The position numbers were made by a program, and so were the translations under genes. A stretch of DNA of 64,000 bases, taken from contig JANQAE010000004.1 of the NCBI GenBank assembly GCA_024707225.1, positions 434,001 through 498,000 on the forward strand, in the 5' to 3' direction. The DNA comes from Dokdonella sp. Lineage in GTDB: Bacteria; Pseudomonadota; Gammaproteobacteria; Xanthomonadales; Rhodanobacteraceae. Under the pieces are notes generated by a model that did no database searches, was not told the DNA's origin, and worked only from the letters and a program-made list of their open reading frames with translations. Of the stretch, positions 1 through 9,534 are shown one piece after another (position 1 is the first letter of the stretch; each line of letters opens with the position of its first letter).

Positions 1-2337
1 TCGCTGTTCGGAACGCCGCTGGCGACCGGCGAGGATCCGCGCGACAACAAGGAGATCTACTGGAACCCGGCCAATGATCCGGCCAGCTGGCCGCATCTGG
101 TGCAGTACATGATCGGCTTCGGCATCTCCGGCACGATCCCGAACAACGCCAATACCTACGAGCGCCTGCGCCGCGGCCTGCTGGCCTGGCCCGAGACGGT
201 GGCCGGCACCGACGACGCGCGCAAGGTCGACGACATCTGGCATGCCGCGATCAACAGTCGCGGCGAGTTCTTCGCCGCCAGCAACCCGAACGAGCTGGTC
301 TCGGCGCTGAGCGCGATCATCTCCAACATCATCGCGCGGCGCGGCTCCTCGACCGCGCTGTCGGCGACGATGGCGATCCTGACCTCGGGCACGCAGGGCT
401 TCTCGGCCGGCTACGACACCACCGACTGGTCCGGCACGCTGACCAAGTCCGACCTCGACCCGACGACCGGCGAGCCGGAGACGCCGCCGCTGTGGGATGC
501 GGGCTGCGTCCTGACCGGCGGCAACTGCGTCTCGACCGGTCAGTCGAACCTGCCGGTGACGAACCCGAACGATCGCAACATCTATACGTGGAACGGCAGC
601 GCCGGCGTCGCGTTCCGCTGGGCCAACCTCAGCTCGGCGCAGCGAACCGCGCTCAACAAGAACCCCAATCCGTCGATCACGGCGCCCGACAACCACGGCA
701 GTCAGCGCGTGGACTACCTGCGCGGCGTGCGCACCGGCGAGACCGCATCGCCGTTCTTCCGCCGGCGCAGCTCGGTGCTCGGCGCGATCGTCAATTCGCA
801 GCCGGTCTACGTGTCGGGTCCGACCGGCGGCTGGGAGGACAGCTTCCCGCCGGGCTCGCCCGAGGCCGAGGCGGCCGATCCGGCCACCGGGGCCGGCAGC
901 TACGCCGAGTTCATCTTCAACTACCGCGATCGCGCGCCGACCGTCTACGCCGGCGCCAACGACGGCATGCTGCACGCGTTCAATGCGGTCAACGGCAGCG
1001 AGCGCTTCGCGTACGTGCCGAACGTGCTGTTCGACACCGGCAAGCTCAACCAGACCACCGACAAGCCGAACGTGGTCAGCGTCGACGACATGCCGGTCGT
1101 GCAGGACGTCTTCATCAACGGCCAGTGGCGTACCGTGCTGGTCGGCTCGCTGCGCCTCGGCGGCCGCGGCATCTTCGCGCTCGATGTCACCGAGCCCGAC
1201 AGCTTCAGCGCCGCCAACGTGCTGTGGGAGTTCTCGAACCACTCCCCCGGCGGCGAGGTACTCGGCTACACCTACGGCTCGGCCAACATCGCACGGCTCA
1301 ACAACGGCAAATGGGTGGTGCTGGTGTCGAGCGGCTACTACCCGTCATTGAACACCGATCCGTACGGCTTCCCCGATCCGGCCCGTCTGGATTCCAACGC
1401 CGACCGGACCTCGTTGCTGGTCCTCGACCTCGAGACCGGTGCGCTGATCCGCGAGATCCGCACCAGCGGCGCCTCCATCACCTACGGCCTGTCGACGCCG
1501 GCCGGCTACGATCTCAACGGCGACCAGGTCGACGACATCGCCGTGGCGGGCGATCTCGCCGGCAATCTGTGGCGGTTCGACCTGTCCTCGCCCGATCCGG
1601 AGGCCTGGTCGGTCGACCTGATGTTCCGGACCTACGGCAGCGGCAATCCGAACGATGCCGGCCGCCAGCCGATCTCGGTCATGCCGGTGGCGATGCGCGA
1701 TTTCGCGACGTCCCGGCCGATCTGGATCTTCGGCACCGGCAAGTACCTGGGCAAGGACGACCGCGCCAACGAGGGCACGCCGTCCAACGAAGGCCCGCAG
1801 GCGTTCTACGGCATCCGCGACTACGGCAGCGGCGCATCGCAGTATCCGATCGGCGCCGACCAGCTCGTCGCGCAGACGCTGACGCAGAGCGGCAATATCC
1901 GCTCGATCACCAGCAATGCGGTCCCGTCCAGCAATCGCGGCTGGAAGATTCCGCTGACGATCGCGACCGAGCGCAGCGAACGCAACGTCATCGGCATCAC
2001 GCCGCTGTACTCGAGCAATCGCGCCGTGCTGACGACGCTGATTCCGAAGGGCGACGATCCCTGCGATCCGGGCCGCCGCGGCTCGGTCATGGTCGTCGAC
2101 GCGGCGACCGGCGGCGTCCCCGGCAACGGCTACGGCGGCATGCCGAGCCTGTCGGGTGCGCAGAGCAACGAGATCGGCGTGGTCGTCAACTCGGTCGCGA
2201 TTCCGATCAGCGGCTATCCGTCGCTGGTCAGCCGCCTCGGCGCGGCCGGCATCGTGATGCCGGGCATTCCCGAGGTGCAGATCCCCGATGCGCCGAACTA
2301 TCGCGGCGCGTGGCGCGAGCTGCTCGATCTGCTGTAA
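1..2337 (+). CDS. pilY1: PilY1-type pilus assembly/adhesin protein, C-terminal part (5' end outside window)
   Basis: The frame is open from the first base, so the N-terminal part (usually a von Willebrand A-like region) lies upstream and 778 residues are visible. The visible part is the PilY1 beta-propeller: repeated blade-like segments such as VYAGANDGMLHAF, LVGSLRLGGRGIFALD and WVVLVSSGYY. A calcium-loop-like DLNGDQVDD sits at about residues 504-512 of the visible part. PilY1 family proteins are surface or tip-associated factors that control type IV pilus extension and retraction and adhesion. A pilE-like prepilin follows 61 bp downstream, matching the end of the minor-pilin operon (fimT/pilVWXY1E order) in related bacteria. 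Family assignment is confident; its exact role here is inferred. Confidence 0.93.
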   Translation, partial: SLFGTPLATGEDPRDNKEIYWNPANDPASWPHLVQYMIGFGISGTIPNNANTYERLRRGLLAWPETVAGTDDARKVDDIWHAAINSRGEFFAASNPNELVSALSAIISNIIARRGSSTALSATMAILTSGTQGFSAGYDTTDWSGTLTKSDLDPTTGEPETPPLWDAGCVLTGGNCVSTGQSNLPVTNPNDRNIYTWNGSAGVAFRWANLSSAQRTALNKNPNPSITAPDNHGSQRVDYLRGVRTGETASPFFRRRSSVLGAIVNSQPVYVSGPTGGWEDSFPPGSPEAEAADPATGAGSYAEFIFNYRDRAPTVYAGANDGMLHAFNAVNGSERFAYVPNVLFDTGKLNQTTDKPNVVSVDDMPVVQDVFINGQWRTVLVGSLRLGGRGIFALDVTEPDSFSAANVLWEFSNHSPGGEVLGYTYGSANIARLNNGKWVVLVSSGYYPSLNTDPYGFPDPARLDSNADRTSLLVLDLETGALIREIRTSGASITYGLSTPAGYDLNGDQVDDIAVAGDLAGNLWRFDLSSPDPEAWSVDLMFRTYGSGNPNDAGRQPISVMPVAMRDFATSRPIWIFGTGKYLGKDDRANEGTPSNEGPQAFYGIRDYGSGASQYPIGADQLVAQTLTQSGNIRSITSNAVPSSNRGWKIPLTIATERSERNVIGITPLYSSNRAVLTTLIPKGDDPCDPGRRGSVMVVDAATGGVPGNGYGGMPSLSGAQSNEIGVVVNSVAIPISGYPSLVSRLGAAGIVMPGIPEVQIPDAPNYRGAWRELLDLL

Positions 2338-2345
2338 GTCTCATC

Positions 2346-2376
2346 GGCCGCGGCGCCGCTCGGCGGCGCCGCGGCC
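2346..2376 (+). other. Very stable GC hairpin between pilY1 and pilE
   Basis: A 14-bp perfect inverted repeat (2346-2359 with 2363-2376) closes a 3-nt loop TCG, 9 bp after the pilY1 stop. No U-tract follows (next bases are tctcacc), so it does not look like an intrinsic terminator. It could protect the 3' end of a processed pilY1 message or lower read-through so that pilE and pilY1 are made in different amounts. The function is inferred from position only. Confidence 0.5.
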
Positions 2377-2398
2377 TCTCACCATCGGGGGACCGGAC

Positions 2399-2805
2399 AT
2401 GCTCAACCACCGAACCAAGGGCTTCTCGCTGATCGAGCTGGTGATCGTGATCGCGATCATCGCGGTGATCGCGGCGATCGCGCTGCCGGCCTACGGCCGC
2501 TACGGCTTCCGCGCGCGGCGCGCCGACGGCCACGAGCTGCTGCTGCGCCTGGCGCCGCGCAGGAGCGCTTCTATACCAACCGCAATCGCTATGCCGCCGA
2601 CGTCGGCGACCTGGGCTTCTCGCAGGACACCTCCGAAGGCGGCTTCTACGTCGCCAGCATCGAGACCGCGAACGGCGACCAGACCTACACGATGACCGCG
2701 ACGCCGCAGGGCGCGCAGGCGGCCGATGCCTGCGGCGACCTGACGCTGACCAGCACCGGCCGCCGTGACCGCAGCGGCGAGGACAGCAACGGCAACTGCT
2801 GGTGA
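2399..2805 (+). CDS. pilE: Type IV prepilin-like protein PilE (frameshifted in this sequence)
   Basis: The start ATG is followed by a short basic leader and the class III prepilin motif GFSLIELVIVIAIIAVIAA. This gives a PilD cleavage site after Gly, the conserved Glu5 and a hydrophobic N-terminal helix. The frame then breaks at about 2550-2558 (in ggcgccgcgc). Restoring one base continues into QERFYTNRNRYAADVGDLGF and on to GDLTLTSTGRRDRSGEDSNGNCW, with the paired C-terminal cysteines expected of a minor pilin. Total length would be about 135 residues, normal for PilE/ComE-type minor pilins. It sits directly after pilY1, consistent with a shared operon. The break looks like a one-base loss rather than decay, since both halves are intact. 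Confidence 0.85.
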
Positions 2806-2873
2806 CGCATCCGGGGACTTGAAACGCCGTCCGTCCGCATCCATGCGGTCGGAGTCTTCCCTGGCGGTCCGTC

Positions 2874-4655
2874 ATGTCCTCTCCCCACGCGGCGGCGCCG
2901 CGCCGTTTCGCCGCGTACCGGCGGCTTCTTCCGTATCTGGCCGAACAGCGCGGCCTGATCGCCGGCTGGCTGATCTTCCTCGCGATCTCGTCGGCGGCGA
3001 CGCTGGCGCTGCCGGCCGCCGCGCGCTTCATGATCGACCGCGGCTTCGGCCAGACCGACCCGGTCGTGCTGAACGCGGCGTTCGCCGGCCTGTTCGGCGT
3101 CGCGGTCGTCATGGCGATCGCCGGCGCGGCACGTTTCTACTGCGTGACCCTGCTCGGCGAGCGCGTGGCCGCCGCGCTGCGCGCACGCCTGTACGGCCAT
3201 CTGCTGACGCTCGACCAGGCCTTCTTCGAGCGCACCCGATCGGGCGAGCTGGTCTCGCGCCTGGCCGCCGACACCGAACTGGTGCAGACCGTGGTCGGGT
3301 CGACGCTGTCGCTGTCGTTGCGCAGCATCGTGATGCTGGCCGGATCGACGACGATGCTGATCGTCACCAGTCCGCATCTGGCCGGACTGACCGCCCTGGT
3401 CATCCCGGCCGTGATCGTGCCGATCGTGATCCTCGGGCGGCGCGTCGAGCGCCTGTCGCGCGAGAGCCAGGACCGCATCGCCGATGCCTCGGCGGTCGCG
3501 TCCGAGTCACTCAACGCGATCCACACGATCCAGGCCTACACGCGTGAGCCGCGCGAGGTCGAGCGCTACGGCAAGGCCGTGCGCGAGGCACTCGCGACGG
3601 CACGGCGGCGCATCGGCACCACCGCGCTGCTGACCGCCCTGGTGATCCTGCTGAGCTTCGGCGCGATCACGCTGGTGCTGTGGGCCGGCGCGCGCTCGGT
3701 GATCGCCGGTGAGATGAACGCCGGCGTGCTCGCGCAGTTCGTGCTCTATGCGGTCGTCGCGGCCGGCTCGGTCGGCGGGCTGACCGAGGTCTGGGGCGAG
3801 CTGCTGCGCTGCGCCGGTGCGCTCGGCCGGATCGTCGAGCTGCTCGACACGCCGGCCGCGATCGCCTCGCCGCCGGCGCCGCGCGCATTGCCACGCCCGG
3901 TGCGCGGCGCGATCGCGTTCGAGCACGTCGCGTTCCGCTATCCGTCGCGGCCGGATCGCGCGGCGATCGAGGATTTCTCGCTGCGCATCGAACCGGGCGA
4001 GACGGTCGCCCTGGTCGGCCCCTCCGGGGCCGGCAAGACCACGCTGTTCCAGTTGCTGCAGCGCTTTCACGATCCGCAGCACGGACGCATCACGCTCGAC
4101 GGCGTCGACATCCGCGAGCTCGACCTGACCGACCTGCGCAGCTGCTACGCCCTGGTCCCGCAGGATCCGGTGCTGTTCGGCGCCAGTGCGGCCGACAACA
4201 TCCGCTTCGGCCGCATCGACGCCGACGATGGCGCGGTCGGCGCCGCGGCCCGCACCGCCGAGGCAGCCGACTTTCTCGAGGCGCTGCCCGAGGCCTACGA
4301 CACCTATCTCGGCGAGCGCGGCGTGCGGCTGTCGGGCGGCCAGCAGCAGCGCGTCGCGATCGCGCGCGCGGTGCTGCGCGACGCACCGATCCTGCTGCTC
4401 GACGAGGCGACCTCGAGCCTCGACGCGCAGTCCGAGCGGCTCGTGCAGAACGCATTGGACCGCCTGATGCGCGGCCGTACGACGCTGGTCATCGCGCATC
4501 GGCTGGCGACCGTGCAACGCGCCGATCGCATCGTCGTGCTCGACGCGGGCCGCATCGTCGCCCAGGGCCGCCATGCCGAGCTGATCGCCCAGGGCGGCCT
4601 CTATGCCGAGCTGGCGCGGCTGCAGTTCGACTCGCCCGCCGCGACGGACGACTGA
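2874..4655 (+). CDS. ABC exporter, fused membrane and ATPase domains (MsbA-like)
   Basis: This 593-residue half-transporter has about six membrane segments in residues 20-320 and a C-terminal nucleotide-binding domain. The Walker A GPSGAGKT is at about residue 382, signature LSGGQQQR at about 486 and Walker B ILLLDEATSS at about 506, followed by the H-loop in VIAHRLAT. It would act as a homodimer in the inner membrane and export a lipid, peptide or drug. The length and order match MsbA/LmrA-type exporters. No msbA partner such as lpxK follows, so a lipid A role is not supported by context. The gene ends 10 bp before the converging phosphorylase gene. Confidence 0.88.
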   Translation: MSSPHAAAPRRFAAYRRLLPYLAEQRGLIAGWLIFLAISSAATLALPAAARFMIDRGFGQTDPVVLNAAFAGLFGVAVVMAIAGAARFYCVTLLGERVAAALRARLYGHLLTLDQAFFERTRSGELVSRLAADTELVQTVVGSTLSLSLRSIVMLAGSTTMLIVTSPHLAGLTALVIPAVIVPIVILGRRVERLSRESQDRIADASAVASESLNAIHTIQAYTREPREVERYGKAVREALATARRRIGTTALLTALVILLSFGAITLVLWAGARSVIAGEMNAGVLAQFVLYAVVAAGSVGGLTEVWGELLRCAGALGRIVELLDTPAAIASPPAPRALPRPVRGAIAFEHVAFRYPSRPDRAAIEDFSLRIEPGETVALVGPSGAGKTTLFQLLQRFHDPQHGRITLDGVDIRELDLTDLRSCYALVPQDPVLFGASAADNIRFGRIDADDGAVGAAARTAEAADFLEALPEAYDTYLGERGVRLSGGQQQRVAIARAVLRDAPILLLDEATSSLDAQSERLVQNALDRLMRGRTTLVIAHRLATVQRADRIVVLDAGRIVAQGRHAELIAQGGLYAELARLQFDSPAATDD

Positions 4656-4665
4656 AGCCCAGGCC

Positions 4666-5410
<745 letters not shown>

Positions 5411-5414
<4 letters not shown>

Positions 5415-5950
5415 AGCGCGTAGATTCCGGGCAGGTTGCGGCCGTGTTCGTGATAGTCCATGCCGAATCCGAAGACGTAGCGGTCCGGCACCTCGACGCC
5501 GACGAAGTCGGCCGCGATGCCGGGCACCGTACGGCCGTGACGCTTCTCGCAGAGCACCGCGATCAGCACGCGCCGTGCGCCCTGCTCGAGGCAGAAGTCG
5601 CGGATGCCCCTGAGCGTGGTGCCCTCGTCGAGGATGTCGTCGGCCAGCAGGACAGTGCGGCCGCCGAGCAGCAGGGCCGGCTGGCGCAGCCAGACCAGAC
5701 CCCCGCCCTGCGTGCTGCCGCGGTAGCGCGTCGCATGGACGTAGTCGAACTCGAGCGTCGCACGGATCCGCGTCGCCAGCTGGCCGGCGAACACCAGGCC
5801 GCCCTGCATGACCGGCAGGAAGATCGCGTCTTCGTCGCCGAGATGTGCATCGATTTCATGCGCGACGCGGTCGATCGCGGCGACCAGCGTGGCGTTGTCG
5901 TGGATCAGATCGGCCCGCTGCAATGCGGTCGGATAATCGATGTCGTTCAT
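5411..5950 (-). CDS. hpt: Hypoxanthine(-guanine) phosphoribosyltransferase
   Basis: This 179-residue type I phosphoribosyltransferase has the PRPP-binding loop VLLADDILDEGTTLRGI, the FLPVMQGGLVFAGQLA loop and the base-recognition tail DYHEHGRNLPGIYAL. It would convert hypoxanthine or guanine plus PRPP to IMP or GMP in purine salvage. The start MNDIDY was chosen because the longer open frame upstream overlaps nagZ. Its stop overlaps the start of the methylthiopurine phosphorylase, so the two are almost certainly co-translated. Hypoxanthine released from methylthioinosine cleavage would be the direct substrate of this enzyme. Confidence 0.93.
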
Positions 5951-5954
5951 GGCC

Positions 5955-6968
5955 TCATGCCCTCGCAGTGGCGTCGAGCGCGGTGACACGCGCGATGAAG
6001 GTGTCGCGCTGCGGATTGTCCACGAGCGCATCCCAGGCCTGCGGCGCGGCTCCGCACAGCGTCGCCAGCCGGTCGGCCGGACACGCATCGAGGCCTTCGG
6101 CCGCCGCCAGCGACTCCGGCACGATCGACGGATTGCAGGCCAGGATCAGGTCGCAGCCGGCGCGCCGGTGCGCGGCGATGCGCGCGGCGATGCCGCCGAC
6201 GCCCTCGGCCGCGGCCATGCCGATATCGTCGCCGATCACCAGGCCGCGGAAGCCGAGCCGGTCACGCAGGACGTCGCCGATCCAGACCGGCGAGAAGCCG
6301 GCCGCCAGCGCGTCGACGGCCGGATAGGTCACGTGCGCGAGCATGACGGCCTCGGCCCCGGCCTCGATCGCATCGGCGAACGGCACCAGGTCGGTCTGCA
6401 GCAGCTCCTCGAGCGTCCGCGGATCGACCGCTGCATCGAAGTGCGTGTCCTCGGCGACCGAACCGTGGCCGGGAAAGTGCTTGAGCGTCGCCGCCATGCC
6501 GGCGATGCGCATGCCGCGCAGATAGGCCAGCAGCAGGTCGGAGACGACGGCCGGGTCGGCGTGGAACGCCCGCTCGCCGATCGCGCGGTTGCCGCGCGCC
6601 AGATCCGCGACCGGCGCGAACGAGATGTCGACGCCGATCGCGCGCATCTCGCTGGCCATCAGCCAGGCGTGCTCCTCGGCCAGCGCGACCGCTAGCGCAC
6701 GATCACGTGCGTACGCTTCGCCGATCCGCGCCAGCGCCGGCAGCCGCGTGAAACCGTCGCGGAAGCGCTGCACCGGACCGCCCTCCTGATCGACGCAGAC
6801 CAGGAACGGATCGGGCCGGCAGGCCCGGACCGCCTCGATCAGATCGGCGACCTGCGTGCGGCTCTCGAAATTGCGCGAGAACAGGATCACCCCGCTCACT
6901 TCGGGCCGGCCGAGCCAGTCGCGGTCGCTGGGCGTCAGGGTCTTGCCGGGAATTCCGATGATCAGCAT
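5955..6968 (-). CDS. nagZ: Beta-N-acetylhexosaminidase NagZ (peptidoglycan recycling)
   Basis: This 337-residue glycoside hydrolase family 3 enzyme of the short cytoplasmic NagZ type removes GlcNAc from anhydro-muropeptides. The diagnostic KHFPGHG lies at residues 163-169, followed by the catalytic-loop His in EDTHF at 176. The nucleophile Asp lies in VIGDDIGM at about 247-248. It has no signal peptide, as expected for a cytosolic recycling enzyme. The hpt gene follows after only 4 bp, and a CYTH gene precedes it by 39 bp in the same direction, suggesting one transcript. Confidence 0.95.
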   Translation of the reverse strand: MLIIGIPGKTLTPSDRDWLGRPEVSGVILFSRNFESRTQVADLIEAVRACRPDPFLVCVDQEGGPVQRFRDGFTRLPALARIGEAYARDRALAVALAEEHAWLMASEMRAIGVDISFAPVADLARGNRAIGERAFHADPAVVSDLLLAYLRGMRIAGMAATLKHFPGHGSVAEDTHFDAAVDPRTLEELLQTDLVPFADAIEAGAEAVMLAHVTYPAVDALAAGFSPVWIGDVLRDRLGFRGLVIGDDIGMAAAEGVGGIAARIAAHRRAGCDLILACNPSIVPESLAAAEGLDACPADRLATLCGAAPQAWDALVDNPQRDTFIARVTALDATARA

Positions 6969-7007
6969 GGAGGCGAAGGCTCGAAGAAGGGACGCGGCGC
7001 GCGGTGG

Positions 7008-7523
7008 TCAGATCGACGTCTCGCCGGCGCGCTCACGCGGCGTCCAGTGCGCGTACGGATGGTCGATCAGACGCACATTGTAATAGCGTGGCAGTGCGCT
7101 GACCTCGCGGCCGAGCCAGGCCGGCCGCGGGAACGGCTCGTCGACCGCGCCGAGCTCGAGCTCGGCGACGATCAGTCCGGCGTTGTCGCCGGCGAACTCG
7201 TCGATCTCGAATACGTGCGCGTCGACGCGCACGTAGTGACGGATCTTCTCGATCCGGCGGCCGGCGAGTGCGAGCAGCGCCTCGGCGTCGTCGAGCGGGA
7301 TCGGATACTCGAACTCCTGCCGGGCGATGCCGAGCTGGAGCGACTTGAGATTGAGCCAGGCGCGCTCACCGGCGACGCGGACGCGGACCGAGCAGCGCGG
7401 CGCCGCCGGAACCCCTGGCATCGGCCCGGCCAGATAGGCCTGCACCATGCGCGCGCTGCGCTCGACCGCGCCGCGCCAGGCATCGCCGACGACCAGGAAC
7501 TTGCGTTCGATCTCGATCGCCAT
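7008..7523 (-). CDS. CYTH domain (inorganic triphosphatase-like) protein
   Basis: This 171-residue protein opens with MAIEIERKFLV, the ExExK signature of the CYTH/triphosphate tunnel metalloenzyme fold. It also carries RVRVAGERAWLNLKS, FEYPIPLDDAEALLAL and VYEIDEF-like (here VFEIDEFAGDNAGL) tunnel strands. Single-domain bacterial CYTH proteins typically hydrolyse inorganic triphosphate; the substrate here is not determined. The start at 7523 was chosen over a longer frame because the motif normally sits at residues 2-8. The gene lies 7 bp after rlmD and is probably in its transcript. Confidence 0.88.
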   Translation of the reverse strand: MAIEIERKFLVVGDAWRGAVERSARMVQAYLAGPMPGVPAAPRCSVRVRVAGERAWLNLKSLQLGIARQEFEYPIPLDDAEALLALAGRRIEKIRHYVRVDAHVFEIDEFAGDNAGLIVAELELGAVDEPFPRPAWLGREVSALPRYYNVRLIDHPYAHWTPRERAGETSI

Positions 7524-7530
7524 CGGCGCC

Positions 7531-8829
7531 TCAGCGCTCGAACAGCGCGATCGATTCGACGTGCGCGGTGTGCGGAAACATGTCCATGACGCCGGTGCGC
7601 AGCAGCTCAAAGCCGTGCCGCTCGACCAGGATGCCGGCATCGCGCGCGAGCGAGCCGGGATGGCAGGACACGTAGACGACGCGGCGCGTGCGCTTGCCGG
7701 GCAGATAGTCGAGCACGGCGGCGGCGCCCGAACGCGGCGGATCGAGCAGCAGCGCGTCGTAGTCGGCCCTGGCCCAACCCAGCGCGCGCTGATCGAGACT
7801 GAGATCGGCGGCATGGAACGTCGCGTTGTCGATGCCGTTCAGACGCGCATTGTCGGCGGCACGCGCGACCAGACCGGCCTCGCCTTCGACACCGGTCACG
7901 GCGCCGGCCAGGCGCGCGATCGGCAGCGTGAAGTTGCCGAGTCCGCAGAACAGGTCGAGCACGCGGTGCTGCGGCTGCGGATCGAGCAGCGCCAGCGCCT
8001 GCGCGATCATGCGCTGGTTCATGCCGGCATTGACCTGGATGAAATCGAGCGGACGGAATGCCAGCTCGACGTTCGCGGCAGGAATGCCGAACTTCAGATC
8101 GATCGTCGGCGGGTCGAGCGTGTGCACGCTGTCCGGACCCTTCGGCTGCAGCAGGATCGCCAGGCCATGTTCGCGGCCGAACGCGATCAGCCGGTCGCGA
8201 TCGCCGTCCTGCAGCGGCACCAGATGGCGGAACACCAGTGCGACGGTCCGGTCGTCGGCGGCGATCTCGATCTGCGCGATCTCGCGCTTGGCCTCGAGGC
8301 CGCCGATCAGCGCTGCCAGCGCCTCGATCCGCTCGCCGACCTGCGGCAGCAGCGTATGGCAGACGCGAAGGTCGGCGACGAAGCGCGGATCGTCCTCGCG
8401 GAATCCGACCAGCACCTTGCCTTTCTTCTCAACCCATTTGACCGACAGGCGGCCCTTGCGGCGGTAGCCCCACGGCGCATCGGTCAAGGGTGCCAGCCAC
8501 TGCTGCGGCGTGACCTTGCCGATGCGTTCGAAGTTCTCGGCGAGCACGCGCTGCTTGGCGGCGATCTGCTTGTCGGCCGGCAGGTGCTGCAGCGCGCAGC
8601 CGCCACAGCTGCCGAAATGCGGGCAGCGCGGCTCGATCCGGTCCGGCGAGCGCGTCAGCAGCGTCTCGACCTTGGCCTCGTCGAAGCTGCGGTGGCGGCG
8701 CACGATGCGGATGCGCACGCGCTCGCCGGGCAGTGCACCGGCGACGAACACGGCCTTGTCCTGGATGCGCGCGACGCCGCGTCCGTCATGGGAGAGATCG
8801 GTGATGTCGACTTCGGCTAGCGACTGCAT
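7531..8829 (-). CDS. rlmD: 23S rRNA (uracil-1939-C5)-methyltransferase RlmD
   Basis: This 432-residue protein has an N-terminal TRAM domain (VDITDLSHDGRGVAR). An iron-sulfur cluster motif CPHFGSCGGCALQHL is followed by a further Cys in LRVCHTL. The C-terminal SAM methyltransferase domain carries DLFCGLGNFTLPIAR, LLLDPPRSG and the catalytic Cys in VYVSCHPGSLARD. The length matches E. coli RlmD (433). The four-Cys cluster and order favour RlmD over TrmA. Start 8829 is the first Met before the TRAM domain; longer frames run into the neighbouring ydbL gene. The gene is 65 bp downstream of the ydbL-like gene. Confidence 0.94.
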   Translation of the reverse strand: MQSLAEVDITDLSHDGRGVARIQDKAVFVAGALPGERVRIRIVRRHRSFDEAKVETLLTRSPDRIEPRCPHFGSCGGCALQHLPADKQIAAKQRVLAENFERIGKVTPQQWLAPLTDAPWGYRRKGRLSVKWVEKKGKVLVGFREDDPRFVADLRVCHTLLPQVGERIEALAALIGGLEAKREIAQIEIAADDRTVALVFRHLVPLQDGDRDRLIAFGREHGLAILLQPKGPDSVHTLDPPTIDLKFGIPAANVELAFRPLDFIQVNAGMNQRMIAQALALLDPQPQHRVLDLFCGLGNFTLPIARLAGAVTGVEGEAGLVARAADNARLNGIDNATFHAADLSLDQRALGWARADYDALLLDPPRSGAAAVLDYLPGKRTRRVVYVSCHPGSLARDAGILVERHGFELLRTGVMDMFPHTAHVESIALFER

Positions 8830-8894
8830 GGCTCGATCGGGCACCCCGCCGAGGGGCGGGGCGCCAAGGAAGAAGGGCGGGGGAAGCGCGGGGG

Positions 8895-9504
8895 CTACTT
8901 CTGCTTCCAGGCGCCGGAAGCGTCCTGATAGTACCAACCCGGGCGTGCCTGCTGCAGCCATTGCTTGGCGAAGGTCTCGCGAATCTGCGCTTCCCACTCC
9001 GGATGATTGTTGGCGATCGCGATCTCGCGGTACACGGCCTGGCGGTCGCGATTGTCGTCGGCCACGGCCTGGTTGAGCGCCGCACGCTCGGCCAGCGGAA
9101 CGGCCGCGGCGTCGCGGATCGCGACCTCGCCGTTGCGGGTCAGGCCGATCGCACCCGACGCGAACCGCGGCGAGCCGACCGTCGAAGCGCTGGCGCATGC
9201 GCGACTGGATCGCCTGGATCTGCGGAGTCTGGATACTGATGTCCGGCGTCTGCGCGTGCGCGCTGGAGATCAGCAGGTCCAGCATCATCGCGCCGGGCGG
9301 CTTGCGCTCGGGTTGCGGCTCGGGCTCGGGCTGCTGCTGCGGCTCGTTCGGGCGAGGCTCGGGCACGTCGCCGAACACCTTGCCGACGAACTGCTCGGCG
9401 GCCTTCTCGGCGGCCGCCGCCGGGAAGTAGACGTTGATCGTGACGCAGGCCACCGGCAGCATGACCGCCAGAGCGAGTGCCGACCAGACCACGAGCTTGC
9501 GCAT
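8895..9504 (-). CDS. YdbL-type DUF1318 lipoprotein (frameshifted in this sequence)
   Basis: The N-terminus is a lipoprotein signal (MRKLVVWSALALAVMLPVAC, lipobox PVAC) followed by VTINVYFPAAAAEKAAEQ and a Pro/Gln/Glu-rich linker. After QAIQSRMRQRF the frame breaks by a net +1 at about 9180-9186. The other frame continues as VGSPRFASGAIGLTRNGEV, then ENRDR-like VADDNRDRQAVYREIA and a C-terminus PGWYYQDASGAWKQK typical of DUF1318. It lies 30 bp after the ydbH-like gene. In E. coli, YdbL works with YdbH and the lipoprotein YnbE in lipid transport between the membranes. No separate ynbE is present here. The link to that system is inferred from synteny. Confidence 0.8.
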
Positions 9505-9534
9505 GCCCTACTCCTTACCATGTTCGAGTACGTG

